Source: Subtercola vilae (GTDB lineage: Bacteria; Actinomycetota; Actinomycetes; Actinomycetales; Microbacteriaceae). Taken from it: a DNA stretch of 64,000 bases. The notes below the pieces were generated by a model, which did no database searches, was not told the DNA's origin, and worked only from the letters and a program-made list of their open reading frames with translations. The position numbers and the translations under genes are program-made. The stretch spans positions 40,494 through 104,493 of the forward strand of contig NZ_QYRT01000012.1 in NCBI RefSeq assembly GCF_004923255.1, written 5' to 3'. Shown piece after piece: positions 52,285-61,121 of the stretch (positions within the stretch are counted from its first letter, which is position 1; the number at the start of each line of letters is the position of its first letter).

Positions 52285-53475
52285 TTATGGTGCGATCACG
52301 GCCGGCACCGACCGACTCCGCTCAGTGGTCGCAGCCGCAGCTGTGGCCGCATAGCGGGCGGCGAGCACCCCGAACGCGGCCGCCAACTCGGGCGGCCCCA
52401 CCACCTCGATGTCGGTGTCGAACCGGCCGAGAGACGCCGCGAGCGCCACCCACGACCACGAGCCGGCGACCAGGCTGCACCGATGGGGGCCGAGGTCTTC
52501 GACAGCCTCTCCCTCTGCGAAGGGCAGCACCTCACGGGCGGGCAGGTTCAGGATGACCGTTGCCACGCACGGCCAGCCCCCACCCTGCTCTGACCCTGCG
52601 AAGCGCGCCGCCACGAACGCCTGCACGCTGGCGCCTCCCGGCAACTCGCGCCGAGAGAACCGCGGCCCCGGGGCACTCCTCGGCTCGAATCGGTCGACGC
52701 GAAAGATGCGCCAGTCGGCCTTCTCCAGATCCCACGCCACGAGGTACCAGCGTGCCCGCGAGGTGACGAGGTGGTGCGGCTCGACGCGGCGCGGCCCGCG
52801 AGGCACGGGCTGCTCGCTCGGCTCAGGCACAGACGCAGACCCAGGCTCAGACCCAGACCCAGACGCAGACGCAGACCCAGACGCAGACCCAGACGCAGAC
52901 TCAGACCCAGGCTCATACAAAGACCCAGACGCCTCCGCATAGTCGAAGCGCAGCACCTCCCGGGCTCGAATCGCCAGCGACAGCGCCACAAGCACATCGG
53001 GTGACACCGTCTCGCGACCGCCTCCTCCGCCGGCGCTTCTGCCCGCCGCCGGGGTCGCCGCCGTGCCGGCCGCGACCCCCGTCGACCGCTCGGGAACCGC
53101 CGTGAACCGCAGCGCGTCGAGTCGGTGCCGCAGCCGCGACGGCATCACCTGGCGCACCGTTGCCAGCGCACGAACTGCGGCCTCCCCCATGCCGGCGCCC
53201 GCCACGATCGCCGACTGCAACCCCACCGCGAGCGCCACAGCCTGTTCGTCGTCGAACAGCAACGGCGGCAGTTCGCTGCCCGCCTCGAGTCGGTAGCCTG
53301 CGCCGGGGCCCTTGGTGGCGCGCACGCGGTACCCCATCTCGCGCAACCGATCGACGTCGCGGCGAACGGTTCGCTGGCTGACCTCGAGCCGGTCGGCCAA
53401 CAGCTGACCCGGCCAGTCGCGACCCGTCTGCAACAGCGAGAGCACCAGCAGCAGGCGTGAGGTCGTCGAAATCAT
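52285..53475 (-). CDS. WYL-domain (YafY/DeoR-like) regulator with a Ser/Gly repeat insert
   Basis: A 396-residue regulator. The N-terminal HTH_11 region (LLADRLEVSQRTVRRDVDRL, about 25-44) and a C-terminal WYL region (RWYLVAWDLEKADWRIFRVDR) define the YafY family. Two inserts are unusual: an Ala/Gly-rich stretch about 130-165, and a Ser-Gly/Ala-Ser repeat about 200-230 encoded by an AGACSC hexanucleotide array. Family members sense ligands (nucleic acids, metabolites) and repress or activate neighbours. Divergent from a VOC gene at 53576, its probable target. The start may be 53475 or 53484. Confidence 0.85.
   Translation of the reverse strand: MISTTSRLLLVLSLLQTGRDWPGQLLADRLEVSQRTVRRDVDRLREMGYRVRATKGPGAGYRLEAGSELPPLLFDDEQAVALAVGLQSAIVAGAGMGEAAVRALATVRQVMPSRLRHRLDALRFTAVPERSTGVAAGTAATPAAGRSAGGGGGRETVSPDVLVALSLAIRAREVLRFDYAEASGSLYEPGSESASGSASGSASASGSGSEPGSASVPEPSEQPVPRGPRRVEPHHLVTSRARWYLVAWDLEKADWRIFRVDRFEPRSAPGPRFSRRELPGGASVQAFVAARFAGSEQGGGWPCVATVILNLPAREVLPFAEGEAVEDLGPHRCSLVAGSWSWVALAASLGRFDTDIEVVGPPELAAAFGVLAARYAATAAAATTERSRSVPAVIAP
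52830..52932. repeat. Hexanucleotide tandem array inside the WYL regulator gene
   Basis: About seventeen imperfect copies of a 6-bp unit (CAGACC/CAGACG on the plus strand) in 100 bp. On the coding strand each unit adds two residues (Ser-Gly, Ser-Ala, Ser-Glu/Pro). Unit changes stay in frame, so slippage would alter linker length without breaking the gene. Confidence 0.85.
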
Positions 53476-53575
53476 GGGACTCATGGTAATTCGAATAGAG
53501 GCCCGAACCTGTCCTGCACTGGCGCGAGAGTAGACGCAGTCGGGACAAGCCCGGCACCACCCATCAGGAGCAACC

Positions 53576-54001
53576 ATGACGATCACCACCACCCCTCACC
53601 TCAACTTTCGGGGCAACGCTCGTGCGGCGCTCGAGTTCTATCACTCGGTCTTCGGCGGCCAGTTGGTCGTTCTGACGAACGAACAGGCCCACAGCGCCCA
53701 GACGCCCGCCGAGGCCCAGCAGGTCAAGTTCGGCCAGGTCGTGGGCGACAGCGGCTTTCAGATCATGGCCTACGACGTTCCCGCGAGCGTGTCGTACGAG
53801 CAGGGCGACAAGTCGCTCTTCGTGTCGGTGCGCGGCACCTCGGCAGAGCAGATCAGCGAACTCTGGGGCCGGCTCTCGGCAGGGTCGACCGTCATCGAAG
53901 ATCTGGCGCCGTCGTTCTTCTCTCCTGCCTACGGAATGCTGAAAGACAGCTTCGGCGTGGTGTGGGTACTTGATGTGGCGGTTGCGTACGAGCCCGCGTG
54001 A
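53576..54001 (+). CDS. PhnB-like VOC protein
   Basis: A 141-residue PhnB-type VOC protein: TPHLNFRGNARAALEFYHSVFGG (core LNFRGNARAALEFY) then IMAYDVP and a C-terminal DSFGVVWVLDV. This branch is widespread and mostly uncharacterised. Divergent from the WYL regulator. Followed by a 32-bp palindromic terminator. Confidence 0.85.
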   Translation: MTITTTPHLNFRGNARAALEFYHSVFGGQLVVLTNEQAHSAQTPAEAQQVKFGQVVGDSGFQIMAYDVPASVSYEQGDKSLFVSVRGTSAEQISELWGRLSAGSTVIEDLAPSFFSPAYGMLKDSFGVVWVLDVAVAYEPA

Positions 54002-54013
54002 CCCGGTGAGAGC

Positions 54014-54045
54014 GGGCGGGGCCGGATGATCATCCGGCCCCGCCC
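54014..54045 (+). terminator. Strong palindromic terminator after PhnB-like gene
   Basis: A perfect 32-bp inverted repeat: arms starting GGGCGGGGCCGG and closing CCGGCCCCGCCC, with TGATCA at the centre as loop. It begins 12 bp after the stop. No T-run follows, as is common for actinobacterial terminators. Confidence 0.8.
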
Positions 54046-54096
54046 GTCACAGCACCAGCACCAGCATGCCGAGCACACGGTACCCTTGAGTCACTC

Positions 54097-54639
54097 ATGG
54101 CAGACAACAACGCATCACACGTATCCCCCACCGACTCGCTCGAGGCACGCCTCGACGCCGCCGTCGAACTCGACGGAGCCGACACTGTTGCGCGCCGGGC
54201 CGCCGCGCTGCTCGCCGGCGGTTACGAGGGTGAAGACTTCTTGCGGGTTGTCGGCGGCGCGCACGCCGAGGGCATTCTGGGCGGGGCTCCGGCCCCGTAC
54301 TGGCCCGAGCTGTGGGGAGCCCGTGCTCTGCTCTACATCTGGAACGATGCTGCGACGCCCATCGTCATCGCGAATCTCGCCAACCAGTCGTGGCGCGTGC
54401 GCGAGATGTGCGCGAAGGTGTGTGCCGCCCACGGTCTCGGCACACCGAAGGAGCTTGCCCGGCTGACAACCGACGAGCAGTCCCGGGTGCGCCAAGCCGC
54501 TGCCCGTGCGCTGGTGACGATCGGCGACGCGTCGAGCATCGGTACCCTCGAAGTGATGCTGCGCGACCACGACAAAGAAGCCCGTCGCACCGCACAGCAG
54601 TCGCTCACAGCGCTGCACACGCGCCTGAACGAGGCGTAG
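54097..54639 (+). CDS. Small HEAT-repeat protein
   Basis: A 180-residue, helix-rich protein whose C-terminal two thirds form HEAT/PBS-lyase-like repeats (SWRVREMCAKVCAAHGL, SRVRQAAARALVTIGD, KEARRTAQQSLTAL). Such small scaffolds mediate protein contacts. It lacks a signal peptide. Convergent with the MarR gene. Function unknown; conserved small HEAT proteins of this type recur in actinobacteria as far as I recall. Confidence 0.75.
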   Translation: MADNNASHVSPTDSLEARLDAAVELDGADTVARRAAALLAGGYEGEDFLRVVGGAHAEGILGGAPAPYWPELWGARALLYIWNDAATPIVIANLANQSWRVREMCAKVCAAHGLGTPKELARLTTDEQSRVRQAAARALVTIGDASSIGTLEVMLRDHDKEARRTAQQSLTALHTRLNEA

Positions 54640-54667
54640 CCCGAGCGCTGCCTGACCGCCGCGCCGC

Positions 54668-55126
54668 CTACGCCCCCGGGCCGACGGCCGCGAACAGCGT
54701 GGCTGCGAGGCGCACGAGGGCAGCACGATCGGCCTCTGACGACGGTCGCAGCAGCGCGTCGAGGCCCAACGAAACCTCTTCGACGAGCTCGGCTGCGAGG
54801 GTATGCGCAGCAGCGGTCAGCTCGACGAGGGTGACCCTGGCATCCGTCGGCGAACCCCGTCGCACGACGAGGCCCCTGCGCTCGGCCCGGTCGATGAGGC
54901 CGGAGACCGACGAGCGGTCGAGTTCGAGTACGTCGGCGATGGCCGCCATGCTCGGGGTGCGGTCGCGAAGAATTCCGAGCAGCCGCAGCTGGGTGACCGA
55001 GAGGTCGTGCACCGACGCGACCCGCGTGAGAACGAGCTGAACGGCGAAACTGAGTTGCACCAAGGCGTCGACCACCAGGGGTGTCTCGCCGACGCCGGAT
55101 GTCGTTTCGCTGGGTTCGCTGGGCAT
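54668..55126 (-). CDS. MarR-family regulator
   Basis: A 152-residue winged-helix MarR protein: HTH MAAIADVLELDRSSVSGLIDRAE and wing RRGSPTDARVTLVELT. Divergent from a quinone-oxidoreductase-like gene across 76 bp holding two palindromic operator sites. It likely represses both genes until a quinone or electrophile binds or oxidises it; no obvious sensing Cys is visible. Confidence 0.9.
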   Translation of the reverse strand: MPSEPSETTSGVGETPLVVDALVQLSFAVQLVLTRVASVHDLSVTQLRLLGILRDRTPSMAAIADVLELDRSSVSGLIDRAERRGLVVRRGSPTDARVTLVELTAAAHTLAAELVEEVSLGLDALLRPSSEADRAALVRLAATLFAAVGPGA

Positions 55127-55141
55127 GTTCCGATGATAGTT

Positions 55142-55189
55142 GATTTAGTTGGTGTCACCAAGTATATGATTGGTGACACCAACTAAATC
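55142..55189. promoter_or_regulatory. Double MarR operator: 20-bp perfect inverted arms
   Basis: Two 13-bp palindromes, TTGGTGTCACCAA at 55149-55161 and TTGGTGACACCAA at 55170-55182, are themselves arranged as perfect mirror arms of 20 bp (55142-55161 and 55170-55189) around an 8-base spacer. Their centres are 21 bp apart, two helical turns, so two dimers would bind one face of the DNA between the divergent MarR and oxidoreductase genes. Confidence 0.85.
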
Positions 55190-55202
55190 GAAGGAGGGCG
55201 CC

Positions 55203-56165
55203 ATGCACGCCGCCGTTGTCAGAGACTGGGCCACCCCGCCCCGCTACGAAGTGTTCGCCGACCCCACAGCGCTCGGCGAACACGAGGAGGTGGTCGAGGT
55301 GCTGGCGTCTGGACTGCACCCCCGCGTGCGTTCGCAGGCCGCGGGCTCGCACTACACCTCGACCGACACTCTGCCGCTCATCCCCGGCATCGACGGCGTC
55401 GGCCGCCGCGCCGACGGTACGCTGGTGTACTTCGTTCTCCCCGACACGAACCTGGGGGCTCTCGCAGAGCAGACGGTGGTGGATGCCCGCCGCCTGGTCA
55501 CCCTGCCCGCGAGTTCTGACCCGGTGCTACTCGCGGCGGCGATGAACCCCGCCATGTCATCGTGGATCGCTCTTCGCGACCGACTCTCGTTCACCGCCGG
55601 CGAGTCGGTGCTGATCATGGGTGCCACCGGCTCGGCCGGCCAGCTGGCCGTGCAGGTGGCGAAGCATCTCGGCGCCGGCGAGATCGTCGTGGCCGGGCGA
55701 GGCCAAGCGCGGCTCGATCTGTTGAGGGCACTCGGCGCTGACAGAACCATCGACCTGGCAGGCCCCCTCGAGCAGGTCGCCGCCGACTACGCCGCGCGAG
55801 CGGCCGAGGTCGACGTGGTGCTCGACTACCTCTGGGGGCCGCCGACCGAGCTGGCGCTGCCCGCGCTTCTGCAAGCGCGACGCGACCGTGGCCGCCTTCT
55901 CTCCTGGATCGAGATCGGATCGGTTGCGGGCCCCGACATTGCGCTGCCGTCGGCCGCCCTCCGTCAGGCCAACGTGCATTTTCTGGGCAGCGGGCAGGGC
56001 TCGGCCAGTACCGCCGGCATCCTCGCCAGCCTGCCGGCTCTTGTCGAAGAGCTCAGCCGGGGCAGTTTTGTGATCGATGCCGTGACCCGGCCGCTTCGCG
56101 ACGTCGAGGCGGTATGGGGCGAGCGCAGCCAGAGTTCGGGTGAACGAATCGTGCTGGTGCCCTGA
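55203..56165 (+). CDS. MDR-family quinone oxidoreductase-like protein
   Basis: A 320-residue medium-chain dehydrogenase/reductase without structural zinc Cys motifs. The nucleotide fold is LIMGATGSAGQLAVQVAKHLGA, and a late GSGQGSAS loop follows. It resembles zinc-independent quinone reductases (QOR) that reduce quinones or enones with NADPH. ATG 55203 has AAGGAGG just upstream; a longer frame would start inside the operator. Divergent MarR suggests induction by the substrate. Confidence 0.88.
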   Translation: MHAAVVRDWATPPRYEVFADPTALGEHEEVVEVLASGLHPRVRSQAAGSHYTSTDTLPLIPGIDGVGRRADGTLVYFVLPDTNLGALAEQTVVDARRLVTLPASSDPVLLAAAMNPAMSSWIALRDRLSFTAGESVLIMGATGSAGQLAVQVAKHLGAGEIVVAGRGQARLDLLRALGADRTIDLAGPLEQVAADYAARAAEVDVVLDYLWGPPTELALPALLQARRDRGRLLSWIEIGSVAGPDIALPSAALRQANVHFLGSGQGSASTAGILASLPALVEELSRGSFVIDAVTRPLRDVEAVWGERSQSSGERIVLVP

Positions 56166-56276
56166 CAGGTCGGCCTGCGCCGGGCACGGCCGACCCTTTA
56201 TACCTCCCGAACCCCCGCTTCGCCAACTGTCACATTCTGGCTAGGTCAGTGTCGGCCTGTCTGATTCACTCGGAAT

Positions 56277-56627
56277 ATGAGACAGCTACATTACGGCGCC
56301 GGCGTCATCACCGTGAGTTTCGCCGTGTGCTCGGCCGTGTTCGACTACACGGTGGCACTCGCGAATGCGGGGCGCACCGAGCGCATCACGGTTCCCGTGC
56401 TGGTTGACGGCGAGAGGGGCTTCTCAAACCTGCTGCTCGGGCCGACCACGCAGTTGTACTGCACCTCACCCGACAGCGCTGCTGTCAGTGCGGCCGACAG
56501 TACGGTCGATCTCGACGACGCGGAGCTCATCGAGACGCTCGCGCGAAAGACCGCCGAACTGGCCGAGAACCCGCCACTTGTCGCGTCGAACCATGAACTC
56601 GACATCGAGACCATCGACCTGGACTGA
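56277..56627 (+). CDS. Hypothetical protein
   Basis: A 116-residue acidic protein: a small beta-like N-terminal half (YGAGVITVSFAVCSAVFDYTVAL), a central GFSNLLLGPTTQLYCT and an acidic C-terminus ending in DLD. I do not recognise a family. No strong ribosome-binding site precedes ATG 56277. Compositional bias supports coding, but it is not certain. Confidence 0.5.
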   Translation: MRQLHYGAGVITVSFAVCSAVFDYTVALANAGRTERITVPVLVDGERGFSNLLLGPTTQLYCTSPDSAAVSAADSTVDLDDAELIETLARKTAELAENPPLVASNHELDIETIDLD

Positions 56628-56729
56628 ACGGGCCGGGCCCCGGCGGGCTCCGACCAAGACCGTCTGGCCAGGCCCAGGCCCCGCCACAGTCAGACTCAGA
56701 CGGTCAGACTCAGGCCCCGGCCGTTCGGG

Positions 56730-57044
56730 TCAGGCCGGAGCCTGCGCCAGCTTCTCGGCGATGAGTTCGAGTCCGCCGGCGCTGTTGGCGCGGTTCATCA
56801 TGGCCTCGATCCAGGCCCGGTTCAGCGGTATTCGCTTCGAACCGTAGTAGCTGAATTCGACGAACATGTGCGGGTGCATCCAGAGCGTGTTGTGACCGCT
56901 GCTGAGGTCGGAGGAGCGTTCCCAGGTGAACGAGAAACTTTCGCCCCGGCGCAGCTTGGTGAGAATGACGGCCTGCAGGTGCGCAAGGTCACGATCGTCG
57001 ATCGAGATGGGCTTCGCCGCCGGACCGTAGGTGAGAGTGCCCAT
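56730..57044 (-). CDS. DUF7882-type small protein
   Basis: A 104-residue protein with GPAAKPISIDDRDLAHLQAVI at the start, then TKLRRGESFSFTWE and RAWIEAMMNRANSAGGL. This pattern is a short conserved family in Microbacteriaceae, often mislabelled ATP-dependent DNA ligase; it lacks any ligase motif. Function unknown. Its presence supports the taxonomic placement. Confidence 0.75.
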   Translation of the reverse strand: MGTLTYGPAAKPISIDDRDLAHLQAVILTKLRRGESFSFTWERSSDLSSGHNTLWMHPHMFVEFSYYGSKRIPLNRAWIEAMMNRANSAGGLELIAEKLAQAPA

Positions 57045-57073
57045 GCGAGCAGAATATCAGGTCGTTTTGGTGG

Positions 57074-57427
57074 CTACGGCCTCGACGAGTGCCGCCCGGC
57101 GACCGAAGCGGATGCACCAGGAAGCAAGGCCCGGCGCTCTTCGACGCTGCGGTGCGCGAACAGCAGCACCGACCGCAGCGGCTCGGCGGCCGAGATACGG
57201 GCCGGTGCGCTTCGCCAGAACTCGAGGAAGATCTCACCTGTCAGTTCTTCAGCGAGAAGTTTGTCATCGATACCGGCACACACGATGCCGTGCACGCGGG
57301 CCGACATGACGTCGTAGAAATCACCGAATGCGTCGTGATCACCCTGCGCCACACGCCGCAGAAGGTCGGCGGCGAACGACAGCCCGGAGACAGGTGGATC
57401 GTCGGCTACTGCGTCGTGAATGCTCAT
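57074..57427 (-). CDS. Sigma-70-like region-2 fragment (ECF-type, no region 4)
   Basis: A 117-residue protein. FAADLLRRVAQGDHDAFGDFYDVM and AEELTGEIFLEFWR are the core of ECF sigma region 2, but the sigma4 DNA-binding domain is absent: the frame ends after a short Ala/Arg tail. AGGGG lies seven bases before ATG 57427, so it may be translated. Either a truncated sigma gene or a small core-RNAP-binding regulator. The DUF7882 gene follows 29 bp downstream. Confidence 0.65.
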   Translation of the reverse strand: MSIHDAVADDPPVSGLSFAADLLRRVAQGDHDAFGDFYDVMSARVHGIVCAGIDDKLLAEELTGEIFLEFWRSAPARISAAEPLRSVLLFAHRSVEERRALLPGASASVAGRHSSRP

Positions 57428-57592
57428 GAATTACCCCTGTGATCAGCGAATCGCTGCCAGGGTCTTGGGCAACACTTGACGATACCAAGGGTCTCAGCCG
57501 ACGACCGGAATCGGTTTGACACTTGACGAGCGCGACATGCTGTGCATACGGCGCAGATCAGTTGCAGACGCCGAGGTACCGCTCGGCCTCCG

Positions 57593-58501
57593 TCACCAGA
57601 GCGGCCGCGGCGCTTTCTGGTCGGGCGGTGCGGGCGAGTTCTGCGCAGCGACCGACCACAGCGCGTGCAAGTGGCTGATCGGGCCCCGGCCGGTTCCCAC
57701 CTCGAGGGCGTCGGCATGCCGAAGGCTGTCGAGCAGCCAGTGCTTCGAGAGCGTCAGCGAGCGGACCCAGTCGAGGGTCTGAGCCTGGCGGGTTGCGAGC
57801 GCAGACGACAGCGAGCATCCGGTGCCGTGAGTGTTCACCGTGGCGACCCTCTCACCGGTTGATTCGAAGAGCCCCGCGGCGACCCTGCCCGAGGCGTCGA
57901 CCAGGGCGTCGGGGCTCAGGGCTCCCTCGAGGTGGCCGCCTTTGGCGAGCACGATCGCTCCGGTGTCGGCCGACAGGCGCCGGGCCTGCTCGAGCGCCGT
58001 GGCCCAGTCGGGTGCCAGGGGTGCGCCGACAAGCACGGCAAGCTCAGGCAGGTTGGGCGTCACGAGGTCGGCGAACGGCACGAGACGCCGTACGGCGTCT
58101 TCGGCGTCGGCGGCGAGCAGACGGTGACCACTCGTCGACACCATCACGGGGTCGAGCACCACGATCGGCGGCCGCACCGTGTCGAGCCAGCCTCGCACGA
58201 CAGCCACGGTGACGGCCTCCCCGAGCATTCCGATCTTGACGGCGTCGATGACAACGTCGTCGCTCACCGCGTCGAGCTGTTCACGCAGAAACTCGGGCGG
58301 CGGCGTGTGCACCGAACGCACCCCGTGCGTGTTCTGGGCCACGAGCGCGGTCACGACGGCCATGCCGTAGCCACCGTTCGCCGCGATGCTCTTCAGATCG
58401 GCCTGGATGCCCGCCCCACCGGTGGGGTCGGTGCCCGCGATGCTCAGCACTCGTGGCACGGCTCGGGCGACGGGGGCCGGGCGGTCGGTGGGGCTACTCA
58501 T
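57593..58501 (-). CDS. thiD: Hydroxymethylpyrimidine (phosphate) kinase ThiD
   Basis: A 302-residue PfkB-like kinase: SIAGTDPTGGAGIQADLKSI at the start, LDPVMVSTSGH in the middle and the catalytic NTHGTGCSLSSALA late. It phosphorylates HMP and HMP-P in thiamine synthesis. ATG 58501 overlaps the thiE stop. The last 20 residues after LHALW are Pro/Ala-rich and unlike ThiD; the +1 frame there reads more helically to a stop at 57558, so a late frameshift is possible. Confidence 0.9.
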   Translation of the reverse strand: MSSPTDRPAPVARAVPRVLSIAGTDPTGGAGIQADLKSIAANGGYGMAVVTALVAQNTHGVRSVHTPPPEFLREQLDAVSDDVVIDAVKIGMLGEAVTVAVVRGWLDTVRPPIVVLDPVMVSTSGHRLLAADAEDAVRRLVPFADLVTPNLPELAVLVGAPLAPDWATALEQARRLSADTGAIVLAKGGHLEGALSPDALVDASGRVAAGLFESTGERVATVNTHGTGCSLSSALATRQAQTLDWVRSLTLSKHWLLDSLRHADALEVGTGRGPISHLHALWSVAAQNSPAPPDQKAPRPLW

Positions 58502-59219
58502 TGTCGCGCTCGCCGACCCGGCGGGCGACGGGGGCAGTGGTATCGGCGGCGGGCGAGTTCCACGCGGCGACGAGCAGTTCGGCCTCGCGCCGAGGGTCGG
58601 CGGCGAGGCACAGAAGGGAGACCACCGCGGCGCCGACGCCTCCGGCCTGGCGGATGGCCGGCAGGTCATCCCGCCGCACTCCCCCGATGGCAACGCACGG
58701 CACTGAGCTGGCCAGAGCGAAGCCCGCGAAACCGTCGATTCCCAGGGGTTCTGGATGATCGGCTTTCGTGCTCGTCGGGCGAATGACCCCCACGCCCGCG
58801 TAGCTCACGGTGCCGGGCGTCAGGGCGCCGATGGCGTCGAAGTGCGCCGCCGTGTTCGCCGTCAGGCCCACGATCGCCTCGGAGCCCACCAGCTCGCGAA
58901 CCCACCGCACCGGCAGGTCGCCCTGGCCCACGTGCACCCCCTGAACCCACGCACCCGCGGCCTTCGCCGCCAGATACACGTCGACTCGATCGTTCATCAG
59001 CACGGTGGCATGCCCCTGGCAGACCTGCCCCACCGCAACCAACAGCTCGAACGCCTCAGCGGCCGACTCATTCTTCGCGCGCACCTGAACGGTGTGCACC
59101 CCGCCGAGCACGGCCTGCCGAACGGTCTCGACGACGCCCCGGTCGCCACACAGCGCGGTGTCGGTCACGAAGTAGACCGCGGGGTCGAAGCCGCGCGGAG
59201 CCGAACTCAGAGCGGTCAC
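58494..59219 (-). CDS. thiE: Thiamine-phosphate synthase ThiE
   Basis: A 241-residue TIM-barrel: [19 protein letters not shown] (the usual RxK pyrophosphate site), [25 protein letters not shown] segment (VHVGQGDLP) and [12 protein letters not shown]. It couples HMP-PP and THZ-P to thiamine phosphate. GTG 59219 overlaps the thiM stop (GTGA). Middle gene of thiM-thiE-thiD. Confidence 0.92.
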   Translation of the reverse strand: MTALSSAPRGFDPAVYFVTDTALCGDRGVVETVRQAVLGGVHTVQVRAKNESAAEAFELLVAVGQVCQGHATVLMNDRVDVYLAAKAAGAWVQGVHVGQGDLPVRWVRELVGSEAIVGLTANTAAHFDAIGALTPGTVSYAGVGVIRPTSTKADHPEPLGIDGFAGFALASSVPCVAIGGVRRDDLPAIRQAGGVGAAVVSLLCLAADPRREAELLVAAWNSPAADTTAPVARRVGERDNE

Positions 59220-60112
59220 GCGAGCACGAAGCGTTCGCGCAGCTGGTCGCCGGTCAGCTTCGCCAGAGCGTCGACGAATTCGGCCGCAAACGAGCCGGGC
59301 CCGGATGCCCGTTCCGCCGCGATCTCGGCCGCAACCGTGTACGCGGTGATCGCCGCGACCGTCGCGTCGAACGCGTCGGCGCTTCCTGCGGAGGCGGCCG
59401 CGTCGGTACTGGCCGCATCGGTACTTGCCGTGTCGGCGGCCGCGCCGAGGAACGCCGCCATGACGGCGCCGAGCGCGCACCCGCCACCGGTGACGCGGGT
59501 GAGCAACGCGTCTCCGTTCGCCAGACGCAGGGTTCGAGTGCCGTCGGTGACGATGTCGATGGGGCCGGAGATGGCCACGACCGAACCGAAGGTGCGCGCG
59601 AGGTGCTGTGCGGCATCCAGAGCATCGTCACCCGTGTCGGTGGAGTCGACGCCACGCCCACCCGCGCCGCCGCCCGCAAGCGCAATGATCTCGGAGGGGT
59701 TGCCGCGCACGAGGGTCGGCCGGTGCGCAACAAGCTCGGCGGCGAGCGCGGTGCGCACCGGCAGCGACCCGATGGCGACGGGGTCGAGCACCCAGGATGT
59801 GCCGTGCGCGACGGCTGACAGAGCCGCCTCGAGCATGGCTTCACGCTGTTCGGCGTGCGGGGTTCCAAGGTTGATGAGCAGGCCCGAGGCCACCGCGGCG
59901 AACGGCCCGGCCTCTGCCGGGATGTCGACCATGGCGGCCGATGCCCCGACGGCAAGCAGAACGTTTGCGGTGAAGTTCACCACCACGCTGTTGGTGATGC
60001 ACTGCACGAGCGGCGGTTGCGCGCGCACCCGGTCAAGAAGCGCGATCGATCGTTCGACGATGTCGTGCGTGGTTGTCGCTGCGGTCGTTTCTGGTGCCAG
60101 GCGAATGGTCAT
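59216..60112 (-). CDS. thiM: Hydroxyethylthiazole kinase ThiM
   Basis: A 298-residue kinase: [21 protein letters not shown] at the start, [15 protein letters not shown], and the catalytic [18 protein letters not shown] with Cys. It salvages hydroxyethylthiazole. A small Ala-Ser-Thr-Asp repeat insert (about residues 237-257) is unusual. ATG 60112 follows AAGGGA. The TPP riboswitch lies immediately upstream. Confidence 0.93.
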   Translation of the reverse strand: MTIRLAPETTAATTTHDIVERSIALLDRVRAQPPLVQCITNSVVVNFTANVLLAVGASAAMVDIPAEAGPFAAVASGLLINLGTPHAEQREAMLEAALSAVAHGTSWVLDPVAIGSLPVRTALAAELVAHRPTLVRGNPSEIIALAGGGAGGRGVDSTDTGDDALDAAQHLARTFGSVVAISGPIDIVTDGTRTLRLANGDALLTRVTGGGCALGAVMAAFLGAAADTASTDAASTDAAASAGSADAFDATVAAITAYTVAAEIAAERASGPGSFAAEFVDALAKLTGDQLRERFVLA

Positions 60113-60196
60113 TCGCGACATCCCTTCGCTAGTGCTAACTAGATCAGGTTCAACGGGTCTCATCTCAGCCCGCTGTGTGGGGCACCCCGTGTCACT
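60113..60196 (-). promoter_or_regulatory. TPP riboswitch (THI element)
   Basis: On the minus strand the order is GGGGTGCCCC, CTGAGATGAGACCCG, TTGAACCTGATCTAGTTAGC and ACTAGCGAAGGGATGTC, the classic thi-box. The final AGGGA is also the ribosome-binding site of thiM, so ligand-dependent masking of translation is likely. Confidence 0.95.
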
Positions 60197-60245
60197 CAGC
60201 ACGATTCTAGCGGGCACCGCCCGCCGGCGACTCAGCGGGGAGGGG

Positions 60246-61043
60246 TCAGGAGGTGGCGGCGATGAGGGCGAGAGCCTCGCTCACCACGCGGGCGGGGTCG
60301 TCGCGCTGAATGGAGTGTGCGGCGCCCTCGACCACAGCGAACGTGATCGCCGGGTTGGCCGTCGCGAGTGACAGGCCTTCGGCCTCGGAGAACACCGGAG
60401 GTTCGATTGCCGGGTCTGCGCCGAGAATCCGCATGCGCCGGGTCGTGTTGGCGACGACCGCACCGACGTTCCACGGCACATTGTCGAGCAGCGAGTGCTC
60501 GACGACGAACGGGCTGATGGCGCGGGCCGCGATCAGTTTTTGGTGGGCGTCTTCGGCGTGCCAGCGGGGGTTCTGCGCCAGATGGTCGGCGACGGTGCCC
60601 GAGAGCAGAGCCGACGACATGTCGTGGGCGATGCCCGGAACCGCGTCGTCAGCCGCGGCGAAGAGCGGGTCGAGCAGCAGTGCTGCAACGGCCCACTCGG
60701 GGTGGCCTGCGAGCGTGTGACCCGTGATGGCGCCGCCGAGCGAGTGCCCGATGACGAGGGTGTAGGGGCGGGCATCCGGAGCAGCCAACCGCAGCAGGTC
60801 GGCACTGAATTCGGGCAGTGTGTAGCTGAGGGTGCGCGGCGCGAGCCCATGGCCGCGGAGGTCTGGAGCTTCTACGAAGAACCCCTCGGCGGCGAGCAGG
60901 CTGGCGACCCGCCACCACACCGCCCCGGCCGAGGTGAGACCGTGCACGAGCAGAATTCGGCGCTCTGAGCGGGGGTCGCCCCACGACGTGACAGGAAGTT
61001 GCACAGAAACGGCCGAACGCGCAGACACAACGGGAGCACTCAT
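60246..61043 (-). CDS. Alpha/beta-fold hydrolase
   Basis: A 265-residue alpha/beta hydrolase: oxyanion region [12 protein letters not shown], nucleophile GHSLGG (about residue 98), acid in ADPAI and His in GAAHSIQ. Its 3' end lies upstream of the TPP riboswitch on the same strand. It is divergent from the AI-2E transporter gene. Substrate unknown. Confidence 0.88.
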   Translation of the reverse strand: MSAPVVSARSAVSVQLPVTSWGDPRSERRILLVHGLTSAGAVWWRVASLLAAEGFFVEAPDLRGHGLAPRTLSYTLPEFSADLLRLAAPDARPYTLVIGHSLGGAITGHTLAGHPEWAVAALLLDPLFAAADDAVPGIAHDMSSALLSGTVADHLAQNPRWHAEDAHQKLIAARAISPFVVEHSLLDNVPWNVGAVVANTTRRMRILGADPAIEPPVFSEAEGLSLATANPAITFAVVEGAAHSIQRDDPARVVSEALALIAATS

Positions 61044-61121
61044 GGCACCAACTTACCGGCGCGCATTCGTTAGGCTCAGCACCAGTCGGAGGCTCCTTCG
61101 ACTGAGGGGTGGGGATGCACG

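Noticed and set aside
52830..52932. CRISPR array
   Set aside because: Six-base units without spacers; a microsatellite within a coding frame, not repeats with unique spacers.
56630..56740. Possible terminator or repeat around CAGACTCAG copies
   Set aside because: Short direct repeats only; no stable hairpin with a clean loop could be drawn.
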